Shown piece by piece: positions 32,016 through 42,516 of a stretch of 64,000 bases of DNA. Origin of the DNA: Meconema thalassinum (lineage: Eukaryota > Arthropoda > Insecta > Orthoptera > Tettigoniidae); the NCBI GenBank assembly GCA_946902985.2, contig OX336388.2:1503460545-1503524544 (forward strand), read 5' to 3'. Positions within the stretch are counted from its first letter, which is position 1. The number at the start of each line of letters is the position of its first letter. Below the pieces are notes generated by a model, which saw nothing but the letters and a program-made list of their open reading frames with translations, did not search any database and was not told the DNA's origin. The translations under genes and the position numbers were made by a program.

Positions 32016-33599
32016 ATGAGTAACAGGGATAATTTGGGGAACATAAATTTGAGAAACCGTAGTATTATAAGATCAGTTAAAATGTCGAAATTAGATGTGC
32101 AGGGTACCAATGATGAGATGTCAAAAGTAAGCGAAAATCAGGAAACTGAGGAAAATAAACAAGACGGGGCTACAAACATCCAGATTAATGAGGGGGAGAA
32201 TCCTTCCTGGCTTCGAAACCTGACGATGCTGATAACAGAACAGAACAGAAACATAGATATTAAGTTAGGCGAGCAAAGTGCAAAGTTAGCTGAACAGAGT
32301 ATGAAGTTAGAGGAACAAAGTAAGAAATTTGACGTGCGTAGTGATCAATTAGAGAAATCAATAGATCTTAAGTTCACTGAGCATAGTAAGAAGCTAGATG
32401 AACAACGTAAGAAGTTTGATGAAGCTACAGAGAACTCCAATAAACAAATTAATGAAGTAGGCCGAGAATTTCACAATAAGTTAGAAAGCAGGATTACTGA
32501 GGTGGAGGAATCATGGTCACTTAAGGTTGATGCCAGAATGCAACAAGTGTCGGAGCGAGTTGATAAAATTGACGAGGAAGTGAAAATTAAATGTAGTAAG
32601 GTTAGGGTTGACTTAGAAGGAGAAGTCAACAGTATGAAGGTCAAGTGTGATAATAATATTGCTAAAATAGGTAATTTAGAAAATAAACTAGAGAGCGATA
32701 ATCAAGAAATTAGGGAAGAGGTTAACAGTAAATTTAACAGTATCAGTGAACAAGAAGCGAGTAAAACAGATAAAATGGAGGAGAAATTGCAGAGATGTCA
32801 GAAGCAAATAGCAACAAATAGCGGTAATGTACAATTAGGAAATTTAAGTAGATTTCTAACTAAAGAGGCAGATTTGCCAGTATTCACAGGCAAGGCATAT
32901 AACCCAATGGAATTCTTAAAAACAGTAGAAAAGAAGTTCGCTAAAGATTTCGAAGAGGGGATCGTTCAATGGGAACAAGTACTTGAGATGCTAGATAAAT
33001 CTTTCGTTAGGGATTCATGGTCATGGTTCAGTGTGTATAAATACCAGATGACTAGTTTTAGAAAATTTAAAGAGAAGTTCATAGCCAAGTACTGGAATGA
33101 AAATGTGCAAGAAAGAGAAAGATGTAACATTATTTTTGGAAAGTACCAAAGGAGAGATGGTGTTTCGTACACAGAGTATTTCTTAGCGCATGTACTTATA
33201 TGCCAGAATTTAGAAGGTTTAGAGACTGAATCACAGGTAATTAAAACATTATTAAGGCATTTTCCTGATATAATTAAAGAAGCATTCTTCATGCAGAATA
33301 TTACTACTATTGACGGATTCGAGAAGCTATTGGAAAACTTTGACTCTCTTGAAAATAGTAGGACCGACCGCAAGCCAATAAGTAGAGGAGATAATTTCGT
33401 GCAAAGTGAGAGAGAGAGGGGAAGAGAACAAGGCAGGAATGCGAATTACGAAAGACGACTTGACAATGGGGGACGCACAGCAAATACGAGGAACGAGAAT
33501 TTGAACAGAGGAGGGGAAGGTACTAGGCCAGACAGACGTACAGGTCAACAACAACAACAATCTACACCAGGGGCAGGTAGGCCTAATTTAAACGAATAA
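32016..33599 (+). CDS. gag: gag-like protein, 527 aa
   Basis: Residues ~60-260 form a long heptad-type coiled coil with repeated EQS(A/M)KL(A/E)EQS words. Residues ~285-440 look like a retrotransposon gag domain (LPVFTGKAYNPMEFLKTVEK, FKEKFIAKYWNENVQERER, YFLAHVLICQNLEGLETESQ). The C terminus is Arg/Gly/Gln-rich and ends in a poly-Gln stretch; no CCHC knuckle is seen. The frame is intact. Gag proteins package the element RNA into particles. The next ORF is in another frame 32 bp downstream, so pol would need frameshifting or re-initiation. Confidence 0.85.
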   Translation: MSNRDNLGNINLRNRSIIRSVKMSKLDVQGTNDEMSKVSENQETEENKQDGATNIQINEGENPSWLRNLTMLITEQNRNIDIKLGEQSAKLAEQSMKLEEQSKKFDVRSDQLEKSIDLKFTEHSKKLDEQRKKFDEATENSNKQINEVGREFHNKLESRITEVEESWSLKVDARMQQVSERVDKIDEEVKIKCSKVRVDLEGEVNSMKVKCDNNIAKIGNLENKLESDNQEIREEVNSKFNSISEQEASKTDKMEEKLQRCQKQIATNSGNVQLGNLSRFLTKEADLPVFTGKAYNPMEFLKTVEKKFAKDFEEGIVQWEQVLEMLDKSFVRDSWSWFSVYKYQMTSFRKFKEKFIAKYWNENVQERERCNIIFGKYQRRDGVSYTEYFLAHVLICQNLEGLETESQVIKTLLRHFPDIIKEAFFMQNITTIDGFEKLLENFDSLENSRTDRKPISRGDNFVQSERERGREQGRNANYERRLDNGGRTANTRNENLNRGGEGTRPDRRTGQQQQQSTPGAGRPNLNE

Positions 33600-33631
33600 C
33601 GGGTTGCAGTGAGGTCAACAGACAGCCCGAA

Positions 33632-34966
33632 GTGATTGCAGTTCAATGTCCTAGGAATATTGAGTATTTAGGAGATTTTAATATAGATGTTAGAGAAGAA
33701 CTGCTTTATGACCTAAATGGTGGAAATTTAGATAATGTTGAGAATGAGATTATGTCACCAGTAATTAAACTTAATGTGTGGGGTAAAGAAGTTGATGTTT
33801 TATTGGACAGTGGAAGCGAAAACTCTTGTATAAATTTAAGATTTTTGGAAGATGTAATGAGAGAAGGTATTCATGTTGATATAATTCCAGTTAAGTCCAC
33901 TTTCATTGTCACAGCTGTAGGTAGTAGGTCTCAGAAAATATGTAAGCAAGTCGCAGTTCCAATTAACATTAGTGAGTTAATTAAATTTCAGCCCTGTTTG
34001 GCAGTTCCAAATTTATTATATCCGGTGATTCTTGGTGCGGAATGGTTATCATTATATCAAGTTAAATTAGATTTTCATTTTGGCAGGATATGTTTATTTT
34101 GGCAGGATAAAGAAGTTCAGGTTACGTATAAGGTGTCTAAGACTGACAAACAAATGAAAGTGTGTGTGTTTGAGGAAGAAAGCAACGTGGTTGTGAGTGA
34201 TGAGATTCCTGAAGTAAATGAGGTAGACCGCGGAGATGCTAGTGAGAGCAAAGTTTTTAAGGTGTGTCAGGTTGCAATGGAGTCTGAACTTGAGAGTAAG
34301 ATCCATGATGCATTGTCACAGTGTAAGCTGGATGAGGTGCAAGGTCATCAGTTACATGAGGTATTAATAAAATATAAGGAAATTTTCAGCTCAAAACCCG
34401 GAGCAACACACTTATATGAGCATAGTTTTGTCGTTAAAGACACAAGTAGTTTCGTAGGGCCTAGGTATCCTGTCGCAACTAAATATATGAAAGCCGTCGA
34501 AGAACAGATAGAATTAATGTTGGAAAACGACATAATTGAGCCTTCAGCTAGCCATTGTTTAAATCCATTAGTTGTAGTAGCCAAGAAAGACAATTCAGTG
34601 AGACTGTGCATAGACGCCAGAATGTTAAATACCAGAATCGAAAGCGACCAGCTGAGAACTGAAGCAGTGGAGGATTTAGTTCAACGTTTTCAGGGGCGGA
34701 AGTGGTTCTCAACAGTAGATTTTAGTAGTAGTTGCTCAACGTTAGTTAGGAAATTAGGTAGGACACTAGGTAGTTATTTCAGGTATGTATTGTTGACTCA
34801 TGTGAGGTTATCGAGACTAGTCAGTGTTTTGTTGAGAGGTAGGAAGTACATGGAAGTTTGTAGCAACGATTGTTACGTAAGCCGTTGCCATCTTGTGCAT
34901 TGGAAGGGAAAATGTCAAAGCTGTTTTTATTGTTTAGTGGACCTTATGTCGTTTCGAAGAGGATAG
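33632..34966 (+). pseudogene. pol: protease and N-terminal RT, deletion-fused
   Basis: Aspartic protease with DSGS at residues 59-62 and VILGAEWLSLYQVKLDF near 131-147. The RT begins with YPVATKYMKAVEEQIELML, LNPLVVVAKKDNSVRLCIDA and reaches the first catalytic motif FSTVDFSSS (about 34712-34732). There the RT homology stops; the remaining ~78 residues do not look like RT. YxDD, RNase H and the integrase core are missing. The integrase C-terminal tail appears in another frame at 34864-35019. An internal deletion of roughly two to three kilobases relative to complete elements explains this. Confidence 0.85.
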
Positions 34967-35019
34967 GAAAAAATGCCTACTTATTGAAAGATCAGGAAAA
35001 TTGTCATAAGTACATATAA
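34864..35019 (+). pseudogene. integrase C-terminal tail (GPY/F)
   Basis: In frame 1 after a TAG: KPLPSCALEGKMSKLFLLF, then SGPYVVSKRIGKNAYLLKD, ending TAA 35017-35019. GPYVV and the NAYLL strand are the GPY/F module at the end of Ty3/gypsy integrases. It overlaps the end of the preceding ORF in another frame. Confidence 0.75.
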
Positions 35020-35432
35020 CATTTACAATCTGAGGAAATATCATAGAAAAGAGCAAATGCTGCAAGAAGGGCAGACTGCCGTGTGTTTATAATTAGAGTC
35101 GTGTCGTGGCTCTAAGGAATTGGTGGAAGTGAGATAAATCACTTGTGTTGCGTGAAACAAGAAGCAATATATATTGTGTTCTGTTATTGTAAGGGACTAC
35201 AAGAACAAATGTAGCATGTAAATCCTGTATGACTGCACAGGACAATCAGAATGTTTATGTAACATTGCAAGAAGAGTGCAGATCAATCAAGGAAAATGAA
35301 AAGGGTATAATCATTATGTATGTAATTTGAAGGGTCATATATGTATATTCAGTGTATTTCCTGTTAAGTTTTAAAGGGAAGATTTGTGATTTCATCATTC
35401 ATTACATTCTTTATGAAACCATGGGGACGTTT

Positions 35433-36632
35433 TGTAACGTAATCTTGATTACGGTACAAATTATTATTATTATTATTATTATTATTATTTTTAATATCAT
35501 TGTGTAATTATTATTATTATTATTATTGAAATATCAAAGTTATATCGTTTTATTCACCCATTAATATCAAGGGAGGGGCCATACCATATTCACGTCATTA
35601 CCATAGTCATATATAATATTGTCAAGTGCTTAGATTAAGAAACAGGGTTTTTATAGAGGTCTAGGGCTGTTTTATTAGTTAAATTGTAAAGACAGGACGG
35701 GCATGGTAGGAAGAAGTTACGGACGGTGAAGCAACATATTGCAAGAAAATGTATTTCTGGAACGAAGCCACGCTGACTGGAGACAAGGGCTTGGAGAAAG
35801 ATTTCGGCGGAATATATATATGCGCAACGAGAGGAATAGCGGGTTCTGAGTGGAATATTTGAAGTACGCGGGCCTGTATTCCCGCTCGGAGAAGTTTTAG
35901 CGTCGCTTGAGGACTGAGAAATGCTTTGCTATAATTGGTCTGATGGGTCGCGGGCAAATTTATGCCGCGAAACATCGGGACCATTCAGAGTGTATAAAAG
36001 CCCAGCGCGACTTCAGCACTGGCTATTCTATAGATTCTATTCTGTCATTCACATATTCGATCACGCACTCACTCATTGACTTTGTGAGTCGTAGACTCCG
36101 TCAGTCGCTCAGTAAGATGGGACTTAGTGAATTCAATTAGCCTGGTTTGTTCAAATTTGCTTACCATGGTGATCAAACTCAGAAACAAGCAGCAACAACA
36201 ACAACAACAACAACAACAAGAAGAAAACATATGTTTTCAAAGGTCAATAAACGTGTGTTGGCGTAAGATCTCAAATTAGACTGCAAGCAGACCAACGAGA
36301 TGGACTTTGAACCACAAGGCACCAGGTATGTGGACCGAGTTATTATCAACACAGAAGATCAGCGCTAGCGAGAAGACAGTCAATATTGCCCCGCAATTAG
36401 GGAATATTAATGCACATATTGTACACAGCTCGAAACCTCAGATCAAATGTTAATAATTTTGTTGTAAATAAACCAGTATTAGTTAAAATGTCTTGTTCAT
36501 TGGGAGTTGAATATATAGGATAGTTGGAATGCAAAGAGTATCTCATAGAGCAAGTTTATTGCCCTACGCTCCGATGATAGATCTTGGCTCAAGGAAGGGA
36601 GCGGCCGTGGCCAAATAAAATTTTAATGTGTT
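35433..36632 (+). repeat. 3' LTR, first part
   Basis: Matches 30389-31603 with few changes; interrupted after AATGTGTT (36625-36632) by the RTE-like LINE. Confidence 0.95.
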
Positions 36633-36645
36633 GTTGTTTGAGTCT

Positions 36646-37463
36646 TCAGTCTTTTGACTGGTTTGATGCAGCTCTCCATGCCTCCCTGTCCTGAGCTAAT
36701 CGTTTCATCTCTACATAGCTCCGACACCCTACATCGGAGGCAATCTGTTTAACATATTCTAACCTTGGTCTACCCCTACAGTTTTTGTCCTCGACCCTTC
36801 CTTCCATAACTAAGCTTGCTATTCCTGGGTGTCTTAGTATGTGTCCTACCAACCTATCTCTTCTCTTCATTAGCAGTCGCCAGAAACATCTCTCCTCTCC
36901 CACTCGTCTTAATACCTCTTTGTTTGTAACCCTATCTACCCATCTGATCTTCATCATTCTCCTGTAACACCACATTTCAAATGCTTCAATTCTCCTCTTT
37001 TCTGCTGCACCAATAGTCCAAGTTTCGGGGGGCGTGGTGGCTCAGCGGTCTAGCTGTATGCCTCTCACCAAGGCGGTCCGGGTTCGATTCCCGGTCAATG
37101 CATGTGAGATTTTCGAAGTGAAATGCCATGTCCTGTGGTTCGGATTCCACGTAAAAAGGAGGTCCCGTGGCTCATGATCTCAAGATTAACGGTCACGTTA
37201 AACTACAAGCTTCCTTTCCTTTCAGTCCAAGTTTCACTTCCATAGAGCGCCACGCTCCAGACAAAGGCTTTCAAAAATGACTTCCTAATACCTAAATCTA
37301 TATTCGATGTCAGCAGATTCCTTTTTTGTAGAAATGCTTTCTTTGCCTGAGCCAACCTACTTTTAATATCCTCTTTGCTTCGTCCATCACTGGTTATTCT
37401 GCTTCCTAAGTAACAGAAATCTCCTACTTCCTTCAGCTTTTCACCTGCCAATTTGATCTCCAT
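36646..37463 (-). pseudogene. LINE C-terminal RT part, split by a SINE
   Basis: 37463-37236 reads EIKLAGEKLKEVGDFCYLGS, LAQAKKAFLQKRNLLTSNID, AFVWSVALYGSETWT. Then SINE F5 intervenes. 37014-36646 continues with MWCYRRMMKIRWVDRVTNKE, LLMKRRDRLVGHILRHPGIA, GRPRLEYVKQIASDVGCRSY and ends SNQSKD-stop at 36646. Both sides join in sense when the SINE and one duplication copy are ignored. Confidence 0.88.
37027..37223 (+). mobile_element. tRNA-derived SINE F5 (197 bp) inside the LINE
   Basis: Perfect 12-bp duplication AGTCCAAGTTTC at 37015-37026 and 37224-37235. Pol III A box TGGCTCAGCGG (37038-37048) and B box GGTTCGATTCC (37081-37091), then a short unrelated body and a TTCC-rich tail. It is the youngest layer of the nest. 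Confidence 0.93.
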
Positions 37464-37516
37464 AGAGGTTTCTGATATATTTCGGCTGCATTCCAGTATT
37501 TTTGTTTTACATTTAT

Positions 37517-39838
37517 TTATTTATTTATTTTCATCATGAATTCTTTCCGTAAGACGGAGTCCATACCATTCAAAAACTCATTCAAATCCTCAGGCTTGTC
37601 GGCCAAGATGACGATGTCATCAGCAAATCTCAGAGTTGAAATTATTTCTCCTTGAATCTTCACTCCCACTTTAAAATTTTCTCTAATTTCCTTCATTGCT
37701 TGTTCAATGTAAAGATTGAAAAGTATGGGTGATAAGTTGCAGCCTTGCCTTACACCTTTCTGAATACCAGCTTCTCTCTCATGTCCTTCAACTCGAATGA
37801 CTGCTGTCTGGTATCTGTACAGATTGTATATCACCCTCCTATCCCTGTACTTTATTCCAATTGATTTCAAAATGTCAAACAATTTAGTCCAATCAACGTT
37901 ATCAAAAGCCTTTTCTAAGTCTACAAAAGCCATGAACGTTCTCTTATCTTTCCTTATTCTACCTTCTAAAAGCAGCCTAAGACTTAGTACAGCTTCCCTT
38001 GTTCCTACATTTCTCCTGAAACCAAACTGGTCTTCACCCAACTCCGTTTCTATCTGGCTTTCAATCCTCTTGTAAATTATTCTTGACAGGATCTTTGAAG
38101 CATGAGTAATCAAGCTGATTGTACGGTAATCTTCACATCTGTCAGCTCCCACTTTCTTTGGTATAGGGATGATTACATTCTTCTTGAAATCAGGGGGTAC
38201 CTCACCTGTCTCATAAATCCTACACACCAAGTGAAATAACCTGATCAGACCTTCTTCTCCTATGCAGCGTAGCAACTCAATCGGTATATCATCTATGCCT
38301 GGTGCTTTGTTCCTGCTTAAGTCTTCCAAAGCTCTATCAAATTCTGATCTCAATATTAAATCTCCTTTCGCATCCTCATCAATTTCCTCCTCCCTTTCCA
38401 TTACATGATTCTCAATCTCCTTTCCCTTATACAAACTCTCTATGTAAGCTTTCCATCTGTCAACCTTTTCTTCCCTATCTGTTAGAGGCTTTCCATTTGT
38501 GTCCTTAATATTACAGCACTTAGTCTTCTTTTCCCCAAAAGTATTCTTAATCCTTCGATAAGCTGTGTCTACTTTTCCTAATTTCAGACAATTTTCTATA
38601 CCTGCACATTTCTCTTTCAACCATTCTTCTTTCGCTTCCTTGCACTTCTTGTTAACCTCATTTCTCAGACGTCTGTATTCTGCTTTCCCCTTTTCATCTC
38701 TTAGATTCTTGTGTTTCCGCCTTTCATCCATCAATTCTAGTATATCCTGAGTGATCCACGGTTTTCTACCTATTCTTTCTTTCCTACCAATGTTTTCTTC
38801 TGCGGATTTTGTTATTTCATTCTTCAAAAGTGCCCATTCGTCTGCGATTGAAGTTTGTTTAGGGTTTTTCATTAGTCCTTCCTTTATACTCTTCTTGAAT
38901 CTTTCGTTTACATCCTTCTCTTTCAGTCTGTCTATTGCCCACCTTTTTGGCTTTTGACTTTTCTTCAGTTTCTTCAACTTTAATCTGCATTTCATTACAA
39001 CCAGATTGTGATCAGAGTTTATGTCAGCACCAGGATATGTTTTACAATCCAAAATCTGGTTTCGAAACCTCTGCTTGACCATAATGAAGTCGATTTGGTA
39101 ACGCCCTGTATCTCCTGGTCTCATCCATGTGTATATTCTTCTATTGTGGTTATTGAATAAGGTGTTAGCTATGACCAATTCATGCTCGGTGCAGAATTCT
39201 ACCAGCCTGCTTCCTCGATCATTCCTTTCACCTAATCCGAAATCTCCTACTATCTTCCCTTCTCTCCCTTTTCCTACCACAGCATTCCAATCTCCCATTA
39301 CTATAACATTTTCATCACCCTTGATATACCTCAGAATTTCGTCTATTTCTTCGTAGACCTTTTCAACATCCTCATCATCAGCTTGACTGGTAGGCATATA
39401 GACTTGTACCACTGTAGTGCAGGTAGGTTTTGTATTGATTTTTGCTACAATAATCCGTTCACTATATTGCTCATAATATTCCACCCGCTGTCCAAGTTTC
39501 CTACTCAATATGAGGCCAACCCCAGCTTGGCCATTGTTTGATTTAGTGCTAATGACCCTATAGTCTCCTGACCAAAAGTCCTGTTCTTCCTGCCAGCGCA
39601 TTTCACTAATCCCAACCAAATCCAACCTCAACCTATCCATTTCCCTTTCTAAGTTTTCTAACCTTCCACTTCCTAGCAGACTTCTAACATTCCACGCTCC
39701 GATCCGTAGAATGTCAGATTTCCTCTTTGTCACTTCTGTGATGTTAACCCCCTCTCGAGTAGTCCCCACCCGGAGATCCGAACGGGGGACTAGTTTACCT
39801 CCGGATTGAAATTTTACAAGGGAGGAGGCCATCATCAC
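37517..39838 (-). CDS. LINE endonuclease-reverse transcriptase, first 773 aa
   Basis: Starts at ATGATGATGGCCTCC (39838). AP-type endonuclease about 40-290: IGAWNVRSLLGSGRLENLE, ISEMRWQEEQDFWSG, GDWNAVVGKGREG, SDHNLVVMKC. A basic linker follows (about 290-440). RT about 480-773: LSRNKAPGIDDIPIELLR, AFVDLEKAFDNVDW, GVRQGCNLSPILFNLY, RFADDIVILADKPEDLNEF. The frame ends INK-stop because an ATTT/AAAT microsatellite expansion (about 37506-37532) shifts it. The rest of the RT continues at 37463-37203 and 36975-36646. Catalytic residues of both domains appear intact. Confidence 0.9.
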   Translation of the reverse strand: MMMASSLVKFQSGGKLVPRSDLRVGTTREGVNITEVTKRKSDILRIGAWNVRSLLGSGRLENLEREMDRLRLDLVGISEMRWQEEQDFWSGDYRVISTKSNNGQAGVGLILSRKLGQRVEYYEQYSERIIVAKINTKPTCTTVVQVYMPTSQADDEDVEKVYEEIDEILRYIKGDENVIVMGDWNAVVGKGREGKIVGDFGLGERNDRGSRLVEFCTEHELVIANTLFNNHNRRIYTWMRPGDTGRYQIDFIMVKQRFRNQILDCKTYPGADINSDHNLVVMKCRLKLKKLKKSQKPKRWAIDRLKEKDVNERFKKSIKEGLMKNPKQTSIADEWALLKNEITKSAEENIGRKERIGRKPWITQDILELMDERRKHKNLRDEKGKAEYRRLRNEVNKKCKEAKEEWLKEKCAGIENCLKLGKVDTAYRRIKNTFGEKKTKCCNIKDTNGKPLTDREEKVDRWKAYIESLYKGKEIENHVMEREEEIDEDAKGDLILRSEFDRALEDLSRNKAPGIDDIPIELLRCIGEEGLIRLFHLVCRIYETGEVPPDFKKNVIIPIPKKVGADRCEDYRTISLITHASKILSRIIYKRIESQIETELGEDQFGFRRNVGTREAVLSLRLLLEGRIRKDKRTFMAFVDLEKAFDNVDWTKLFDILKSIGIKYRDRRVIYNLYRYQTAVIRVEGHEREAGIQKGVRQGCNLSPILFNLYIEQAMKEIRENFKVGVKIQGEIISTLRFADDIVILADKPEDLNEFLNGMDSVLRKEFMMKINK

Positions 39839-39960
39839 ATGTAATTATGCATAGAGAGGTGCATATCCTCGGGAATAGCATACGGCTGTAGTTTCCCGTT
39901 GCTTTCAGCCGTGCAGCAGGACGCAGTGTAGCCATTATTGGCTTATATTATCAATGTGTT

Positions 39961-40147
39961 ATCTTTACGATAACTGGCGCCCAGTAAATCTAAATTAAGA
40001 AAGTGTATGTCGTCTGTCTAGACAGGCCAATGCTAAATAAGAACGATGTGGTGGTTTTAAGGAGTCTTGAATGTAATATCTGTAGAAACGTTATAAATGA
40101 TCGCCCAATTTGTAGAGCGATATCCAACGACAAAGGTAGCCGTTACA
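39961..40147 (+). repeat. 3' LTR, second part
   Basis: Continues the LTR from ATCTTTACGATAACTGG to CGTTACA, matching 31604-31787 almost exactly. Confidence 0.95.
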
Positions 40148-40149
40148 TG

Positions 40150-40735
40150 GCCATGAGTAACATAAGACATCTCCGAACACTGTCATTCATTACAGACAGC
40201 GATGAGACTTTTCTCGCTGAAGATCACTCCTGTAGTTGCATATGGTTTGGAAAGTACAGTATTTGGCATCACCTTAAGCATAAGCACCTCGTAGAGTTGG
40301 AGAAGGTGAAAACTACCTACCAGAAAAGGGTACTGTGTCTTTCAAAATTCACTCTTTCTCGGTTGGGGTATGAACTCGCGAAAGAGCCTCCATTAAATTG
40401 AAGACCTCAGATTGCAGTTGCTCCTGCCATCTACATCGGGTTGATTATTGCATGAAATGCAGATAAAGAGAGAAAGTATATGGAAGGAATTCTACGTCAC
40501 GGATGCGTTGACATCGCGGGATTTGACGAAGGGTTTCTATGAGAAGAGACACTTGTTAACCAGATTCTCGGTGCATGGATTCCACTTCAAAGTGTGTGCA
40601 CATAAAATCTATCATCAACCTGATTCCAAGTGCGTGTGTGCCTTCTGCGGTAAAGCATGTGAAATATATCATGTAATGCGCTGTGATCGGAGGAAGTTAT
40701 CTCTGCCACAGCTTTTTACTAGTGTTAAGTAATGC
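40150..40735 (+). pseudogene. LINE ORF2 C terminus, right of LTR insertion
   Basis: First 44 bp duplicate the left flank (AMSNIRHLRTLSFIT). From 40194 the protein continues: FLAEDHSC, LVELEKVKTTYQKRVLCLSK and FTLSRLGYELA. Past a stop at about 40400, MKCR-like sequence and DALTSRDLTKGFYEKRHLLT lead to a CVCAFCGKACEIYHVMRC zinc finger (40633-40686), typical of LINE ORF2 ends. A TTATTATTA tail follows near 40765-40780. Together with 30175-30388 it is one old LINE. Confidence 0.8.
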
Positions 40736-40853
40736 TTAATTCAAATGCTTATTTTGTGCTCTAATAAATTTATTATTATAATTCTCGGAAATTTATTGTA
40801 GATTCCAAGGACGCCCTGGGAGATGGCATGCTCGAATTTCACTAGAATTGCTA

Positions 40854-41233
40854 GCTTACCACGGTGGGTGAGTGGATAGCGTGTCGGTCTACTAACCCCA
40901 AGATTGCTGGTTCGTTCCTGGCCGTGGTAAGTAATTTTTGAAAGGCGGCAAAAATACGACACGCATGTCATACGATGTTGGCATGACAAAGAACCCATTT
41001 GAATTCAATAGGCCGTGTTCATAATGGCATAATTAATCTCGGGAGTTTCCGCCAACACAAATTTCTTCATTTCTCTACTAGAAATCGCTATAGTGTTCAA
41101 GGAGCTTATATATCTAACCTCCTTGACTTTCATAGTGATTCAAGGAACAACGAAATTCGACATGCAAGCTACCCTCTGGGTGTCAAATTACAAAGCTTGC
41201 ACCCGGCACCCGAGGCCATACGATATTATTATT
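40854..41233 (+). mobile_element. tRNA-type SINE F2, copy 1 (380 bp)
   Basis: Duplication ACTAGAA(T/C)TGCTA at 40841-40853 and 41234-41246. tRNA-like head GTGGGTGAGTGGATAGCGTG ... GGTTCGTTCCTGG (B box), body TTTTTGAAAGGCGGCAAAAA, CGCCAACACAAA, CGACATGCAAGCTACCCT, end GAGGCCATACGAT plus ATT repeats. Confidence 0.9.
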
Positions 41234-41246
41234 ACTAGAACTGCTA

Positions 41247-42079
41247 ACTTTGCTTTAAAGAAATGCTATAATTACCGGGTTACGTCCGAATTTTAAATCT
41301 TTCAAGCCATATGCAATGATTATGGCTACACTATAATTTCTTCACTGAGACCGATCATCACCGTTCGCCATAAACAGAGTGTTATAATTATTGTTTAATA
41401 GTTAGTGTTGAGCCGTAGACTTAGATCGATTCTGGAACTGATTCCATTAGCTTGTAGTGTGTAAGAATAATTATTTGGCGATCTATCTGCTGATGTAGAG
41501 TAGTTAAAACTTTATACACTGTAAGATTAAAAATGTAAGGTACAGTTGCTTCATACTGATGGTATGCTGCTTTCAAAAGTAAAGCCTTCATTGGCACGAT
41601 ATATACGTGAGCAGTGACAGAGACCGCGATTTTAATTATAATTCTGTGTGAGTTTTACCAATCAATACAGCACGACAGAGTAATCATCAACACGACCCCC
41701 TATATAATTTTAATTAACAACGGGTACGAAATTGGTTTAAGCGTTGTGGAAAATAATTATTACCAAGGTTCCTACTTTAGTTCAGCAATAGAGGCAGAGC
41801 ATAATTTCTCTGATAACAACCAATATACCATTAAAATGCTATTTATAGCCCTTGTTTCATCTAACTAGATGTAGTCTTTCACTATCAAAACGAATGGTAA
41901 ACGTATAGAAGTACTGTAATATGCATGAAGATTCCGCACTCTTCGGTGCTACTATAGTGAACAATTACAAATTAAATTGAAGTATTTAAAAAAATCTATA
42001 AATCAATAAACGAAACTAGCACAGTAGTGGGAAAATCCCCCCAAAAATCAAGCATTAGAGCTTACTGCGATATTTAGCG
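41247..42079. other. no gene seen
   Basis: AT-rich intergenic sequence; the short ORFs have no recognisable motif. Confidence 0.45.
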
Positions 42080-42090
42080 TATCGTGTGAT

Positions 42091-42097
42091 GATGATG

Positions 42098-42133
<36 letters not shown>

Positions 42134-42505
42134 TCGTATGGCCTCGGTACCGGGTGAAAGCTTTGTAATTTGACACCCAGAGGGTAGCTTGCATGTCGAA
42201 TTTCATTGTTCCTTGAAACACTATGAAAGTCAAGGAGGTTAGATATCTAAGCTCCCTGAACACTATAGCGCTTTCTAGTAGAGAAATGAGGAACTTTGTG
42301 TTGGCGGAAACTCCCGAGATTAATTTTGCCATTATGAACACGGCCCACTGAATTCAAATAAATTCTTTAACATGCCAACATCGTATGACATGCGGGTCGT
42401 ATTTTTGCCGCCTTTAAAAAAAAATCACTTATCACGGCCAGGAGCGAACCTGCAATCTTGGGGTTAGTAGACCGAAACGCTATCCACTCACCCACCATGG
42501 CAAGC
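42091..42505 (-). mobile_element. SINE F2, copy 2
   Basis: Inverted F2 copy with duplication TATCGTGTGAT at 42080-42090 and 42506-42516. The ATA/GAT microsatellite at 42091-42132 is its 3' tail. Body words match copy 1 in inverse order. Confidence 0.9.
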
Positions 42506-42516
42506 TATCGTGTGAT

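Larger units (their letters stand above)
36633..39952 (-). mobile_element. near full-length RTE-like LINE, copy 2
   Basis: Inserted into the 3' LTR with target duplication AATGTGTT (36625-36632 and 39953-39960). Minus strand: ~114-bp 5' leader, one long endonuclease-RT ORF, short 3' end ACTCAAACAACA. Without the SINE and its duplication it is ~3.1 kb, in the RTE size range. Proteins of this kind are often mislabelled as craniofacial development protein 2 or plain endonuclease-reverse transcriptase. Confidence 0.93.
30389..40147 (+). mobile_element. LTR retrotransposon, internally deleted, with nested LINE and SINE
   Basis: Two LTRs (30389-31787 and 35433-36632 plus 39961-40147) begin TGTAACG and end CGTTACA, a 7-bp inverted terminus with TG...CA. 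Between them are a gag ORF, a protease/partial RT ORF and an integrase tail. The LTRs differ at few positions (several substitutions and microsatellite length), so insertion is recent. Flanks carry a 44-bp perfect duplication (30345-30388 and 40150-40193) in place of the usual 4-6 bp. Domain content (PR before RT, GPY/F at the integrase end) fits Ty3/gypsy. Confidence 0.9.

Noticed and set aside
32016..33599. Coiled-coil host protein
   Set aside because: Position between LTR and protease/RT ORF and the gag-like second half identify it as the element's gag.
40870..40935. tRNA gene candidates (F2, F4, F5 and F6 heads)
   Set aside because: A and B boxes are present, but cloverleaf stems are not kept and each sits at the 5' end of a dispersed repeat with target duplications.
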